A stretch of 64,000 nucleotides of DNA, taken from assembly GCF_014648435.1 (NCBI RefSeq), contig NZ_BMRC01000027.1:1-64000 (forward strand). The letters run 5' to 3'. Shown one piece after another: positions 34,037 to 45,014 of the stretch. Position 1 is the first letter of the stretch. Every line of letters starts with the position of its first letter. The translations under genes were made by a program, and so were the position numbers. The DNA is from Nonomuraea spiralis. Lineage in GTDB: Bacteria; Actinomycetota; Actinomycetes; Streptosporangiales; Streptosporangiaceae. The notes below the pieces were generated by a model, which did not search any database, was not told the DNA's origin, and was given only the letters and a program-made list of their open reading frames with translations.

Positions 34037-34053
34037 ACCGTATGGCGTACGGT
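34037..34053 (+). promoter_or_regulatory. TetR-type palindromic operator at the UvrA-like gene promoter
   Basis: ACCGTA-TGGCG-TACGGT is a perfect 6+5+6 inverted repeat. Its last base starts the hexamer TACGAT (34053-34058), a good -10, so a bound repressor would block the promoter. The geometry is typical of TetR-family sites; no TetR gene is adjacent. Confidence 0.6.
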
Positions 34054-34100
34054 ACGATCGCCTCTCCCGCCTTCCATTTGATGTGAAAAGAAGGGATTCC

Positions 34101-36416
<2,316 letters not shown>

Positions 36417-36422
36417 CGGGCC

Positions 36423-36454
36423 GGACCTCCCGGGTCACCAGGCTCGGGAGGTCC
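36423..36454. terminator. Hairpin between convergent genes
   Basis: A perfect 10-bp stem GGACCTCCCG/CGGGAGGTCC (36423-36432 with 36445-36454) lies directly after the UvrA-like gene and before the end of the convergent hypothetical gene. There is no long T-run. Confidence 0.65.
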
Positions 36455-36482
36455 CCCACCACGGGGGACACCCGCCGCCGGG

Positions 36483-37358
36483 TCAGACGGCCAGGCGGGC
36501 CAGGATGCGGGCGAACTCGGGCGGCGGCGCCACCACGAGCCTGGTCTGCCCTCGCTGCAACACGATGTCGGCCTTGATCAGGGTCAACCGCCCCGCGTGC
36601 CACCAGTAGACCTGCGGGCTGAGCCCGCCCGTACGGGCCGCGTGCACCCGCAGCCGCTCGATGGCCCGCACCACGCCGATCCCGTCCACCGGGTGCACCA
36701 GCACCGTGTACGGATCCGGCAGCACCGCCAGCACGCCGTCGGCGGGCACCGGGCGGTAGTCGCCGAGCCAGCGCAGATGCGTGGCGGCCGAGGGCCCCCG
36801 GCCGGTCAGCCGGGTCACCGGCGTGCCGCCCAGCTCGATGTTCTCGGTCCGCAGCCGTTCCTCGCGCCGGACGTTCGCGACGGCCAGGTCGAGCGCCCGC
36901 GCCGTCGGCACGGGCCAGCAGCCGGCCTCCTCGGGCCGTACCAGCCGGGTGCCGATGGTCAGCAGCTCCACCAGGTCGGCGTTGAGGTGCCGGCCCACCA
37001 CCCGGGTCAGGTCGGCGACCTCGTCGACCGACTCCACCCGGGTGCGCAGCAGGGGGCCGGCCTGGTCGAGGTCGCAGGCGTCGTAGCGTTCGTCGGCGGT
37101 GGCAAGGGCGTGCGCGAGGTGCTCGGAGACCAGCACCGGCCAGTCCTCCCTGGCCCGCCGTCCGGCCTCGCGGCGCAGCCCGGTCAGCTTCACGACCATC
37201 GCGGTGACCCCGTCGCCGCGCAGGGTCAGGGACGCGCCGTCGCGGGCGAACTCGCACACGAACCCCAGGGAGTCCGCGACGAGGCCGAGCAGGGAGTCGA
37301 GGTCGACGTCCTCGATCGGCCGGCGAGGGGGCTCCCGGTCACGCCTGAAGAAACTCAC
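36483..37358 (-). CDS. Hypothetical protein
   Basis: A soluble protein of 291 residues, Arg/Asp/Leu-rich, without signal peptide or membrane helix. It starts MSFFRRDREPPRRPIEDVDL and has a pattern of conserved-looking beta strands (GVLAVLPDPYTVLVHPVDG and RLTLIKADIVLQRGQTRLVV). The second half vaguely recalls DUF1444/YtpQ-type proteins, but I cannot claim membership. It is read convergently with the UvrA-like gene and lies just downstream of the LD-carboxypeptidase gene on the same strand (about 45 bases), so it could be in one transcript with it. Confidence 0.6.
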   Translation of the reverse strand: MSFFRRDREPPRRPIEDVDLDSLLGLVADSLGFVCEFARDGASLTLRGDGVTAMVVKLTGLRREAGRRAREDWPVLVSEHLAHALATADERYDACDLDQAGPLLRTRVESVDEVADLTRVVGRHLNADLVELLTIGTRLVRPEEAGCWPVPTARALDLAVANVRREERLRTENIELGGTPVTRLTGRGPSAATHLRWLGDYRPVPADGVLAVLPDPYTVLVHPVDGIGVVRAIERLRVHAARTGGLSPQVYWWHAGRLTLIKADIVLQRGQTRLVVAPPPEFARILARLAV

Positions 37359-37402
37359 GCCACCGTGTCCCCTCTGCCGGATTCGTCCCTTTGCGTGTCT
37401 TC

Positions 37403-38296
37403 CTACCTTGCCTGCTCACCGTCGCGGAACGGACCAGCCAGTGAGCACGATTCGGTATCGATAACCCCAAGCTCGCCCAGCCACACACTCATCTGTGGTG
37501 ACCCGTGCCCCACCGGAAGCCCGGCCACCACGGGCACCCCGAGCGGCGCCAGCCGGTCCGCCAGCACCGGGTACGGATCGCCGCAGTCCACCCACGACCC
37601 CAGCGCGATCCCCCGTACCCCCGCGAACGCCCCCGCCTGCAACAACTGCGTCAACATGCGGTCGATCCGGTACGGCTCCTCCCCGATGTCCTCCAGCAGC
37701 ACCAGCTTGCCGTCGAACGAGGGCTGGTGGCGGGTGCCGCACATCGAGGCCAGCAGCGACAGGTTGCCCCCGGTGAGCACGCCCTCGGCCCGTCCGGGCG
37801 ACAACACCCGGTCGCCCCGCACGATCGTGCTCTCCCCGGCCAGCGCCGCCCGCAGGCTCTCCCACGTCAGCGGCTCGGGGCCCTGCTCGGCGGCCATGAG
37901 GTCGCAGGCCGGCATCGGACCGTGCAGCGTCGGCACGCCCAGCTCGATCGCGAAGGCGTTGTGCAGCGCCGTGATGTCGCTGGAGCCGATGAGCACCTTC
38001 GGCCGGGCCGCGCGCATGGCGTCCCAGTCGAGCAGGTCGAGCAGCCGGGCCGCGCCGTAGCCGCCCCGGCCGCAGAAGACCACCGAGACGGCCGGGTCGC
38101 ACCAGGCGGCCTGGAGGTCGGCGGCGCGGGCGGCGTCCTCGCCGGCCAGGTAGTCGAGCCCCTGACGGTCGAGCGCGTGCGTCCCGACCAGCACCTTCAG
38201 CCCCAGGGCCGCCAGTCGCTCGACGCCCCGCCCGAGCTGGTCGGCGCGGGGCGGCCCCGACGGCATGACGATCGCGACGGTGTCACCTTGCTGCAT
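37403..38296 (-). CDS. LD-carboxypeptidase (peptidase family S66)
   Basis: A 297-residue S66 enzyme that removes the terminal D-Ala from tetrapeptide stems during peptidoglycan recycling, or hydrolyses related antibiotic conjugates (MccF type). The nucleophile Ser106 lies in IGSSDITALHNA, FCGRGGYGAARLL is the preceding conserved segment, the acidic partner is in VLLEDIGEEPYRIDR, and the histidine in LPVGHG. There is no signal peptide, so it acts in the cytoplasm. AGGAGTTGAGCG supports the ATG start. The MccF-type alternative cannot be excluded from sequence alone. Confidence 0.88.
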   Translation of the reverse strand: MQQGDTVAIVMPSGPPRADQLGRGVERLAALGLKVLVGTHALDRQGLDYLAGEDAARAADLQAAWCDPAVSVVFCGRGGYGAARLLDLLDWDAMRAARPKVLIGSSDITALHNAFAIELGVPTLHGPMPACDLMAAEQGPEPLTWESLRAALAGESTIVRGDRVLSPGRAEGVLTGGNLSLLASMCGTRHQPSFDGKLVLLEDIGEEPYRIDRMLTQLLQAGAFAGVRGIALGSWVDCGDPYPVLADRLAPLGVPVVAGLPVGHGSPQMSVWLGELGVIDTESCSLAGPFRDGEQAR

Positions 38297-38396
38297 CGCT
38301 CAACTCCTGGACGCCGGGGAGCGCAGGGCCGCGGTGAGCACCGAAGCCCGGCTTGGCTCGTTCTCCTGCCAAACGGTGTCACACTTGTGGTCCAGT

Positions 38397-39281
38397 ATGC
38401 GACTTCCGCCCCACATCCTCGTGGTCAACGGCATCAAGGTCCGCAGGCCCGTCTTCCTGCTCGGCGCCCCGCATTCCGGCGCGGACCTGCTGGCCCGCGC
38501 CCTGAAACGGTCGCCCGGCTTCCACGTCACGACGGGCCGCGCGAGCGTGACCCACGTCGTGTACGCCTTCGCCCGCAAACCCACCATCAGCCGTACGTCC
38601 GGCGCGGTCCGCGTGCTGCGTGACGCGCTGGCCGAGTCGTGGCAGGTCACCCCGCGTTCGTGCGGCCAGTGCGCCGAGCCGTGCCGGGAGGCGGGCGGCG
38701 TGACGGGCAACGGGCCGTGCGTGGCGGCGGACGAGGTGACACGCTTCGGCGACGGCAGCCCCGACCTGCTCTACAGCGCGCCCGTGCTGCTCCAGGCGTT
38801 CCCCGACGCCCGGTTCGTCCAGCTCATCAGGGACGGCAGGGACGCCGTCGCCGGCATGCTCGCCGACCCGGCGTGCCTGGCCTGGTTCAAGCCCGCGATG
38901 TTGTCCGAGATCACCGAGTTCCCCAACGCCTTCCTCGGCGTCAACAAGGACGAGCACTTCGAGCGCTGGAAGGGCATGCCCACGGCGGGCAAGGCGGCGC
39001 TGCGCTGGCGCAGCGCCGTACGGCTGAGCGCCGAGCTGCGCCGCGAGCTGCCCGAGCAGCAGCTTCTCACCGTCCGCTACGAGGACCTGGCGGCCAAGCC
39101 GGCCGAGACGGTCTCCGCGCTCACCGGCTTCCTGGAGACGCGCGTGTCCAAGGTCGCGCTGTACGGCGCCCGCGCCCCCGAGGTCGGCGTCTGGCGCTCC
39201 CGGCTCAGGCCCGCGGACCTGGAGCTGGTGGAGAAGGTCGCCCGGCAGGAGCTCACCCGGCTGGGCTACCTCCCGACCTGA
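38397..39281 (+). CDS. Sulfotransferase-family protein
   Basis: A 294-residue PAPS-dependent sulfotransferase-like protein. The 5'-phosphosulfate loop is FLLGAPHSGADLLARAL and the 3'-phosphate segment is FVQLIRDGRDAVAGML. A cysteine cluster SCGQCAEPC lies between them, which is not a standard element and may bind metal or form disulfides. I start at ATG 38397 because it immediately precedes the fold; the longer open frame would overlap the divergent carboxypeptidase gene. There is no strong ribosome site. The 3' end overlaps the convergent ABC exporter gene by 29 bases. The sulfate acceptor is unknown. Confidence 0.78.
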   Translation: MRLPPHILVVNGIKVRRPVFLLGAPHSGADLLARALKRSPGFHVTTGRASVTHVVYAFARKPTISRTSGAVRVLRDALAESWQVTPRSCGQCAEPCREAGGVTGNGPCVAADEVTRFGDGSPDLLYSAPVLLQAFPDARFVQLIRDGRDAVAGMLADPACLAWFKPAMLSEITEFPNAFLGVNKDEHFERWKGMPTAGKAALRWRSAVRLSAELRRELPEQQLLTVRYEDLAAKPAETVSALTGFLETRVSKVALYGARAPEVGVWRSRLRPADLELVEKVARQELTRLGYLPT

Positions 39282-41142
39282 ACTGGGTGCGGTAGAGCTC
39301 GGCGTAGTGGCCGTCGTGCTCCAGCAGCTCCTCGTGCCGACCACGCTCGGCCACGCGCCCGTCGTGCACGACCAGGATCTCGTCGGCCTCCCTGATCGTG
39401 GACAGCCGGTGGGCGATGACCAGCGACGTACGGCCCAGCAACGCCGTCTTGAGCGCGAGCTGCACCGCCGCCTCGGACTCGGAGTCGAGGTGCGCGGTGG
39501 CCTCGTCGAGCACGACCACGCGCGGCGCCTTCAGCAGCAGCCTGGCCAGCGCGAGCCGCTGCTTCTCGCCGCCGGACAGCCGGTAGCCGCGGTCGCCGAC
39601 GACGGTGTCGAGCCCGTCGGGCAGCCCCTCGACCAGGTCGCCGATCTGCGCGGCCCGCAGCGCCTCCCAGATCTCCTCATCGCTCGCGCCGGGCCTGGCG
39701 TAGCGGAGGTTGGCCCCGATCGTGTCGTGGAAGAGGTGGGCGTCCTGCATCACGACGCCCACGGTGTCGCGCAGCGAGTCGAGCGTGGCCTCGCGCACGT
39801 CGAGCCCGTTGATCCGGACGGCGCCCGCGTCGACGTCGTAGAGGCGTGAGACCAGGGAGGTGATCGTGGTCTTGCCCGCGCCGGAGTGGCCGACCAGGGC
39901 GATCATCTCGCCGGGCCGGGCGGTGAAGGACACACCCTTGAGCACTTCCTGCGAGGGGCCGCCGGAGTCCTGCCGGGCCACCGACTCCAGCGAGGCGAGG
40001 GAGACCTCCTCGGCGGACGGGTAGCGGAAGCGCACGTCGTCGAACTCGATGGTGACCGGCCCCTCGGGCACCGGCCGCGCGCCGGGCCGCTGGGCCACCA
40101 TCGGCCGGAGGTCGAGGATCTCGAAGACGCGGTCGAAGCTGACCAGCGCCGTCATCACGTCCACGTGCACGTTCGACAGGGACGTCAGCGGGCCGTACAG
40201 GCGCATCAGGAGGGCGGTGAGGGCCACCAGGGTGCCCAGCTCGAAGACGCCGTCCACGGCCAGCACGCCGCCGATGCCGTAGACCAGCGCGGTGGCCAGG
40301 GCGGCGACCAGGCCGAGCGCGACCCGGAACACGGTGCCGTACATGCCGACGGTCACGCCGACGTCGCGGACGCGGGCGGCGCGGGCGGAGTAGGTGGCCG
40401 CGTCGTCCTCGGGACGGCCGTAGAGCTTGGCGACCATGGCTCCGGCCACGTTGAAGCGCTCGGTGGTGACCGAGCTCATCTCGGCGTCGAGCTGCATCTG
40501 CTCGCGGGTCAGCGCGGACATGCGCCGGCCGACGTACTTGGCGGGCACGACGAAGATCGGCAGCAGCACCAGCGCGACCAGCGTCACCTGCCACGACAGT
40601 GCCAGCATCGCGCCCAGCACCAGGACCAGGCTGACCACGTTGGACACCACGGACGACAGCGTGCTGGTCAGCGCCCGCTGGGCGCCGATGACGTCGCTGT
40701 TGAGCCTGCTGACCAGCGCGCCGGTCTGCGCCCGCATGAAGAAGGCCACCGGCATGCGCTGCACGTGGTCGAACACCTCGGTGCGCAGGTCGTAGATGAG
40801 CCCCTCGCCGATACGCGAAGAGAACCAGCGCTGCGCCAGCGTCAGGGCTGCGTCGAGGACGGCGAGCGCGGCGATGGCCACGGCCAGCCCGATCACGACG
40901 CCCGTGCGCCCGGTCAGGATGCCGTCGTCGATGATCGCCTTCATCAGCAGCGGGTTGGCGACCACGATCACCGCCCCCGCCACCACGAGCAGCAGGAACG
41001 CCACGATCTTCCTGGTGTGCGGACGCGCGTGCCGGGCTATGCGCCGGACCGTGCCCGGCGCGATGCGCTGCTTGGTCACCGAGTCGTCACGGCGCAGCGA
41101 CGTCCAGACATGAGGGCCGAAGCCCCCTCCCATCATCGCCAT
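39253..41142 (-). CDS. ABC exporter half-transporter (MsbA/multidrug type)
   Basis: A 629-residue homodimer-type ABC exporter with six membrane helices (about 45-330) and a C-terminal NBD. Walker A is VGHSGAGKTT, signature YRLSGGEKQRLALAR, Walker B VVVLDEATAHLD and H-loop IAHRLST, all canonical. Start at 41142 follows GGAGGAGGAGG about ten bases upstream. The likely cargo is a lipid or drug. The gene stands alone, separated from the crotonase gene by 130 bases that contain two GTTCTGG direct repeats. Confidence 0.9.
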   Translation of the reverse strand: MAMMGGGFGPHVWTSLRRDDSVTKQRIAPGTVRRIARHARPHTRKIVAFLLLVVAGAVIVVANPLLMKAIIDDGILTGRTGVVIGLAVAIAALAVLDAALTLAQRWFSSRIGEGLIYDLRTEVFDHVQRMPVAFFMRAQTGALVSRLNSDVIGAQRALTSTLSSVVSNVVSLVLVLGAMLALSWQVTLVALVLLPIFVVPAKYVGRRMSALTREQMQLDAEMSSVTTERFNVAGAMVAKLYGRPEDDAATYSARAARVRDVGVTVGMYGTVFRVALGLVAALATALVYGIGGVLAVDGVFELGTLVALTALLMRLYGPLTSLSNVHVDVMTALVSFDRVFEILDLRPMVAQRPGARPVPEGPVTIEFDDVRFRYPSAEEVSLASLESVARQDSGGPSQEVLKGVSFTARPGEMIALVGHSGAGKTTITSLVSRLYDVDAGAVRINGLDVREATLDSLRDTVGVVMQDAHLFHDTIGANLRYARPGASDEEIWEALRAAQIGDLVEGLPDGLDTVVGDRGYRLSGGEKQRLALARLLLKAPRVVVLDEATAHLDSESEAAVQLALKTALLGRTSLVIAHRLSTIREADEILVVHDGRVAERGRHEELLEHDGHYAELYRTQFRSGGSPAG

Positions 41143-41272
41143 CGGGGGATACCTCCTCCTCCCCCGGAGTCAGCGCCACGAGGACACCGGGCGATTCCAC
41201 AATCAGCTCACGGCGAACCAGAACACACCAGAACGTACCCTGGCGCCCTTGAGACCCGGCCCCCGACCGGAC

Positions 41273-42100
41273 CTACCGCGAACCGAACAGCGCTTTGATG
41301 CGCTTGGCCTGCTCGGCCCCTTCGGCCGCACTCTGCTCCTCCAGGGTGCGCGCCCGCGCCCCCTGGAGGAGGCGCTTCGTCGCCACCGCCGCGTCCCGAT
41401 TCGTCGACAGCAGCTCCGCGATCTTGTCCTGTACGGCCTTGCCCAGGTCGCCACGGGCGACCACCTGCTCCGCGAGGCCGATGCGCATGGCCTCGTCGGC
41501 GTACACGTTCCTGGCGGTCAGGCAGATGTCGATCGCCTTGGCCAGTCCGACCAGCTCCACCAGTGGTTTGGTCCCCGTCAGATCCGGGACCAGGCCCAGT
41601 GCGGGCTCTTTCATGCAGAAGGTGACGTCGTCGGCCACGATGCGCAGGTCACAGGCGAGCGCGAGCTGGAACCCCGCGCCGATCGCGTGCCCGTGCACGG
41701 CGGCGATGGAGACGATCTCCGGGCGGCGCAGCCACAGGAACCCGTCCTGGGCCTGGCGTACGCGCTGCTCGAAGGTCTCGCCGTCGGTTGTGGCGGCCGA
41801 GCTGAACGAGCCTTGTCCGGGCACTCCCTCCGGTGTAAACATCCGTAGGTCGATTCCCGCTGAGAAGGACGGTCCCTCACCTTTCACGACGACGACGCGC
41901 ACCTGCTCGGGCAGGTTCTCGCCGATGCGAGCCAGTGCCGACCATGTCGCGAACGTCTGTGCGTTGCGCTTTTCCGGCCGGTCCAGCGTGATCGTCGCGA
42001 TCTCACCGTCCACCTCGTGGCGAAGCCCGATCTCCGCCAGTCTTTCGGCAGAGACGTCCTCCGCGTTCCCCCCGCGCTGTCGCGCCTGTGCTTCCGCCAT
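41273..42100 (-). CDS. Enoyl-CoA hydratase/isomerase family protein
   Basis: A 275-residue crotonase fold protein. The CoA/oxyanion segments are SFSAGIDLRMF and AAVHGHAIGAGFQLALACDL, and the region KEPALGLVPDLTGTKPL follows. Of the two catalytic Glu residues in enoyl-CoA hydratase, the second aligns with the Glu in KEPALG but the first is replaced by Gln (GAGFQLA for GGGCELA). It may be an isomerase, hydrolase or other crotonase member rather than a true hydratase. Ribosome site AGGGAGC supports the start. The promoter region contains the large palindrome at 42152-42195. Confidence 0.82.
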   Translation of the reverse strand: MAEAQARQRGGNAEDVSAERLAEIGLRHEVDGEIATITLDRPEKRNAQTFATWSALARIGENLPEQVRVVVVKGEGPSFSAGIDLRMFTPEGVPGQGSFSSAATTDGETFEQRVRQAQDGFLWLRRPEIVSIAAVHGHAIGAGFQLALACDLRIVADDVTFCMKEPALGLVPDLTGTKPLVELVGLAKAIDICLTARNVYADEAMRIGLAEQVVARGDLGKAVQDKIAELLSTNRDAAVATKRLLQGARARTLEEQSAAEGAEQAKRIKALFGSR

Positions 42101-42151
42101 CGCCTGCTCCCTGTGTCCGGTCGCGCACGGGGTGCGCCACCAAGGCTGACC

Positions 42152-42195
42152 GTCGCGCCCGAGCTTACAGAATATGATTCTGGCTCGGGCGCGAC
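42152..42195. promoter_or_regulatory. 44-bp composite palindrome upstream of the crotonase gene
   Basis: Outer arms GTCGCGCCCGAGC (42152-42164) and GCTCGGGCGCGAC (42183-42195) are perfect 13-bp inverted repeats. An inner pair CAGAAT-ATG-ATTCTG (42168-42182) is also perfect, leaving only TTA unpaired. In RNA it would be a very stable hairpin able to terminate transcripts from the HTH/ABC-F side; in DNA the A/T-rich inner part looks like a repressor site and may overlap the crotonase promoter. Confidence 0.65.
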
Positions 42196-42245
42196 AGCGG
42201 CTGACTAGGGACGGGCGGCTGCGGTCGCACGTTCCGAGGCGGCCG

Positions 42246-42461
42246 TCAGCGCTTGGACTTGCCTCGAGTCGCCCCGCCGCGCCCGCGCAGAGTCACTCCG
42301 GACTCGCTAAGGATGCGGTGGATGAACCCGTAAGACCGACCGGTCGAAGCGGCCAGGGCGCGGATGCTCTCGCCCTGCGCGTAGCGCTTCTTGAGATCGC
42401 CGGCCAGTTTTTCCCGGTCGGCCCCGGTGACCCGGGTGCCCTTCTTCAGTGTCTCGGCCAC
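42246..42461 (-). CDS. Small helix-turn-helix protein
   Basis: A 71-residue basic protein with a resolvase-like HTH: LAGDLKKRYAQGESIRALAA then STGRSYGFIHRILSESGVTL. It is a short DNA-binding protein type that is widely conserved in actinobacteria, with no assigned function. ATG 42461 follows CAGGAGG. It lies 113 bases downstream of the ABC-F gene on the same strand, the two being separated by A/T-richer sequence. Confidence 0.85.
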   Translation of the reverse strand: MAETLKKGTRVTGADREKLAGDLKKRYAQGESIRALAASTGRSYGFIHRILSESGVTLRGRGGATRGKSKR

Positions 42462-42574
42462 GAGTACCTCCTGTAGTGCCGGACTTCCGCAGCGTTACTC
42501 CGCCATGATCAGTCATTTCAGCGGGATCGGCTACCTACTCCACGGGAAAAGATCCGTACCCACTCAAATTAAGA

Positions 42575-44173
42575 TCAGGCAAGTGCCACAAGATCGGAAA
42601 ATTCGTCGCTCCACGCGTCTTCAGTTCCGTCAGGTAGCAAGATCACCCTATCCGGTGACAAGGCGTCAACGGCACCCTCGTCATGGGTGACGAGGACGAT
42701 TGCTCCTGAATACGACCTCAGAGCGTTGAGAACCTGCTCGCGGCTGACCGGATCGAGGTTGTTCGTGGGCTCGTCGAGCAGGAGGACATTGGCACTGGAG
42801 AGCACCAGGATGGCCAGCGCCAGCCGGGTCTTCTCGCCGCCGGACAGGACTCCGGCGGGCTTGTCGACGTCGTCCCCGGAGAACAGGAACGAGCCGAGGA
42901 CCTTGCGCAACTCGGTGTCGGTGAACTCCCCGCCCGCCGAACGCATGTTCTCCAGGAGCGTACGAGAAGGGTCGAGGGTCTCGTGCTCCTGGGCGTAATA
43001 ACCGACCTTCAGGCCGTGGCCGGGCTTGAGGTCGCCGGTGTCGGGGGACTCGATGCCGCCGAGTATGCGCAGCAGCGTGGTCTTGCCCGCGCCGTTGAGG
43101 CCGAGGATGACGACCCTGTGACCTCGGTCGATGGCCACGTTGACGTCCGTGAACACCTCCAGGGAGCCGTAGGACTTCGACAGGCCCTCGGCCATGAGCG
43201 GGGTACGGCCGCAGGGCAGGGGCTCGGGGAAGCGCAGGCGGGCCACCTTGTCGCTCTGGCGCTCCTCCTCGGTGCCGGCCAGCAGCCGGTGGGCGCGGCG
43301 CATCATGTCCTGGGCCGCCTTGGCCTTGGTGGCCTTGGCGCGCATCTTGTCGGCCTGGGCGAGCAGCGCGCCCGCCTGCTTCTCGGCGTTGGCCCGCTCG
43401 CGCTTCCTGCGCTTCTCGTCGGTCTCGCGCTGGGCCAGGTAGGCCTTCCAGCCGACGTTGTAGTGGTCGATCACCGAGCGGTTGGCGTCGAGGTGGAGGA
43501 CCTTGTTGACCGTGGCTTCAAGAAGGCCGACATCGTGACTGATGATCACCAAGCCACCTTGATGAGAGCGCAAAAAATCACGAAGCCACCCGATTGAGTC
43601 CGCATCTAGGTGGTTTGTCGGCTCGTCCAGAAGGAGAGTTTCCGCTCCGCTGAAAAGAATTCGCGCCAATTCCACGCGGCGCCGCTGGCCGCCGGAAAGC
43701 GTTTGCAACGTCTGCCCGAGGACCCGGTCGGGCAGGCCGAGGCTGGAGGCGATGGAGGCGGCCTCGGACTCGGCCGCGTAACCGCCGAGCACGTGCATCT
43801 GGTCCTCGAGCCTGCCGTACTGCCTGACGGCCTTCTCGCGGGTGCGCTCGTCGGCCGAGGACATGCCGGCCTCGGCCTCGCGCAGCTTGCGCAGGACCTC
43901 GTCGAGGCCGCGCGCGGACAGGATGCGGTCACGGGCCAGGACCTGAAGGTCGCCCGTACGCGGATCCTGGGGCAGGTAGCCGATGCTGCCGGAGGAGGTG
44001 ACGGAGCCCATGGCGGGCAGCGCCTCACCCGCGAGCACCTTGGTGAGCGTGGTCTTGCCCGCGCCGTTACGGCCGACCAGACCTATCTTGTCGCCGGGGT
44101 TGACCCGGAAGGAGGCGTTCTCGATGAGCAGGCGCGCGCCCGCGCGCAGCTCGATGTCACTGGCGATGATCAT
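42575..44173 (-). CDS. ABC-F family ATPase (translation factor/antibiotic resistance type)
   Basis: A 532-residue protein with two ABC domains and no membrane part, joined by a charged linker with DEKRRKRERANAEKQAGALL. Walker A motifs are GRNGAGKTT and GLNGAGKTT; signatures are LSGGQRRRVELAR and LSGGEKTRLALAI; Walker B motifs are LLLDEPTNHLD and LLLDEPTNNLD. ABC-F proteins bind the ribosomal E site and act as EttA-like factors or antibiotic-resistance proteins; which applies here is not decided. ATG 44173 has GGGAG upstream; an in-frame GTG at 44185 is an alternative. Two internal patches (about 43555-43685 and 42575-42730) are clearly poorer in GC than the rest of the gene. Confidence 0.88.
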   Translation of the reverse strand: MIIASDIELRAGARLLIENASFRVNPGDKIGLVGRNGAGKTTLTKVLAGEALPAMGSVTSSGSIGYLPQDPRTGDLQVLARDRILSARGLDEVLRKLREAEAGMSSADERTREKAVRQYGRLEDQMHVLGGYAAESEAASIASSLGLPDRVLGQTLQTLSGGQRRRVELARILFSGAETLLLDEPTNHLDADSIGWLRDFLRSHQGGLVIISHDVGLLEATVNKVLHLDANRSVIDHYNVGWKAYLAQRETDEKRRKRERANAEKQAGALLAQADKMRAKATKAKAAQDMMRRAHRLLAGTEEERQSDKVARLRFPEPLPCGRTPLMAEGLSKSYGSLEVFTDVNVAIDRGHRVVILGLNGAGKTTLLRILGGIESPDTGDLKPGHGLKVGYYAQEHETLDPSRTLLENMRSAGGEFTDTELRKVLGSFLFSGDDVDKPAGVLSGGEKTRLALAILVLSSANVLLLDEPTNNLDPVSREQVLNALRSYSGAIVLVTHDEGAVDALSPDRVILLPDGTEDAWSDEFSDLVALA

Positions 44174-44340
44174 GTTGGCGGACACTCCCGAGCTAGGAAA
44201 CGAGGATTGGGCGTGCGACGCCGGTCAATCGGGAGTATGCATACAGATCAGTGTAGGGCCCCTGTGCCAGGCGCTACCTCTGGTTATGGGGCTCCAGGTG
44301 CCCTTCGGGCAGGGCGGGGCGGGTGGTGCGTTCCAGGGCC

Positions 44341-44928
44341 TCAGAGGCGGTCGCCCGGGAGCGGGGTGGCGGCGTGGGCGGCCATTCCGTCGAGCATGAG
44401 GTGCAGATACTTCTCCGGGCGGGCGGCCACCGGGTCGGGCAGCCCGGAGGGGTGGCAGGTGAAGACATTGAGCAGGCTGACGACGTCCTCGCGGGTCACG
44501 TCCGTACGCATGCCGCCCTCGGCCTGGGCCCGGCGGACGAGCCCGTCGAGCAGGCCGAGCCAGCGTTCCTTGCTCTCGGCGAACTCCGCCGTGCCCGCGA
44601 CGGCCTCCTGCGGCACGTGGGCCAGGACGGCGGCCAGCGCGACACGGCCGGGCGCGGCGGCCCACAGGACGAACCCGCGCAGCGCGTTCCAGGCGTCCCG
44701 CTCGCCTGCGGTGGCCTCCTCCAGGGCGTCGGCCAGCGACTGGACGTAGTGCTCGCCGAGCGCCGAGATCAGCGCGTCCCGGTCGGGGAAACGGCGGTAG
44801 AGCGTGCCGACGCCGACACCCGCCCGGCGCGCCATGAGCTCCATGGGCGCGTTGACCCCGCGCTCGGCCATCACCTGGGCGGCCGCGTCGAGGATCTTGA
44901 CCAGGTTCCTTCTGGCATCCGCGCGCAC
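44341..44928 (-). CDS. TetR-family transcriptional repressor
   Basis: A 195-residue TetR regulator. The HTH is visible in VMAERGVNAPMELMARRAGV then GVGTLYRRFPDRDALI; the rest is a ligand-binding helical domain. I start at GTG 44928, with TAGGAGGTCGCAGG ahead; the open frame extends further but would cross the operators. It is divergent from an NmrA-like gene, and the 86-bp gap holds two matched palindromes, so it very likely represses both itself and the neighbour until a small molecule binds. Confidence 0.88.
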   Translation of the reverse strand: MRADARRNLVKILDAAAQVMAERGVNAPMELMARRAGVGVGTLYRRFPDRDALISALGEHYVQSLADALEEATAGERDAWNALRGFVLWAAAPGRVALAAVLAHVPQEAVAGTAEFAESKERWLGLLDGLVRRAQAEGGMRTDVTREDVVSLLNVFTCHPSGLPDPVAARPEKYLHLMLDGMAAHAATPLPGDRL

Positions 44929-44939
44929 CCTGCGACCTC

Positions 44940-45005
44940 CTAAGTGGACGAACGGTTTCCGCTTAGTGTACCGTCCCGACAAGCGGAGGATGAGATTCCA
45001 CTTAG
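44940..45005. promoter_or_regulatory. Two tandem TetR operators in a divergent promoter
   Basis: Operator 1 is CTAAGTGGA-N9-TCCGCTTAG (44940-44966); operator 2 is ACAAGCGGA-N9-TCCACTTAG (44979-45005). Both follow AAGYGGA-N9-TCCRCTT. The outer arms extend into the ribosome sites: 44936-44948 and 44997-45009 are a perfect 13-bp inverted repeat that includes AGGAGG of each gene. Confidence 0.8.
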
Positions 45006-45014
45006 GAGGCCATC

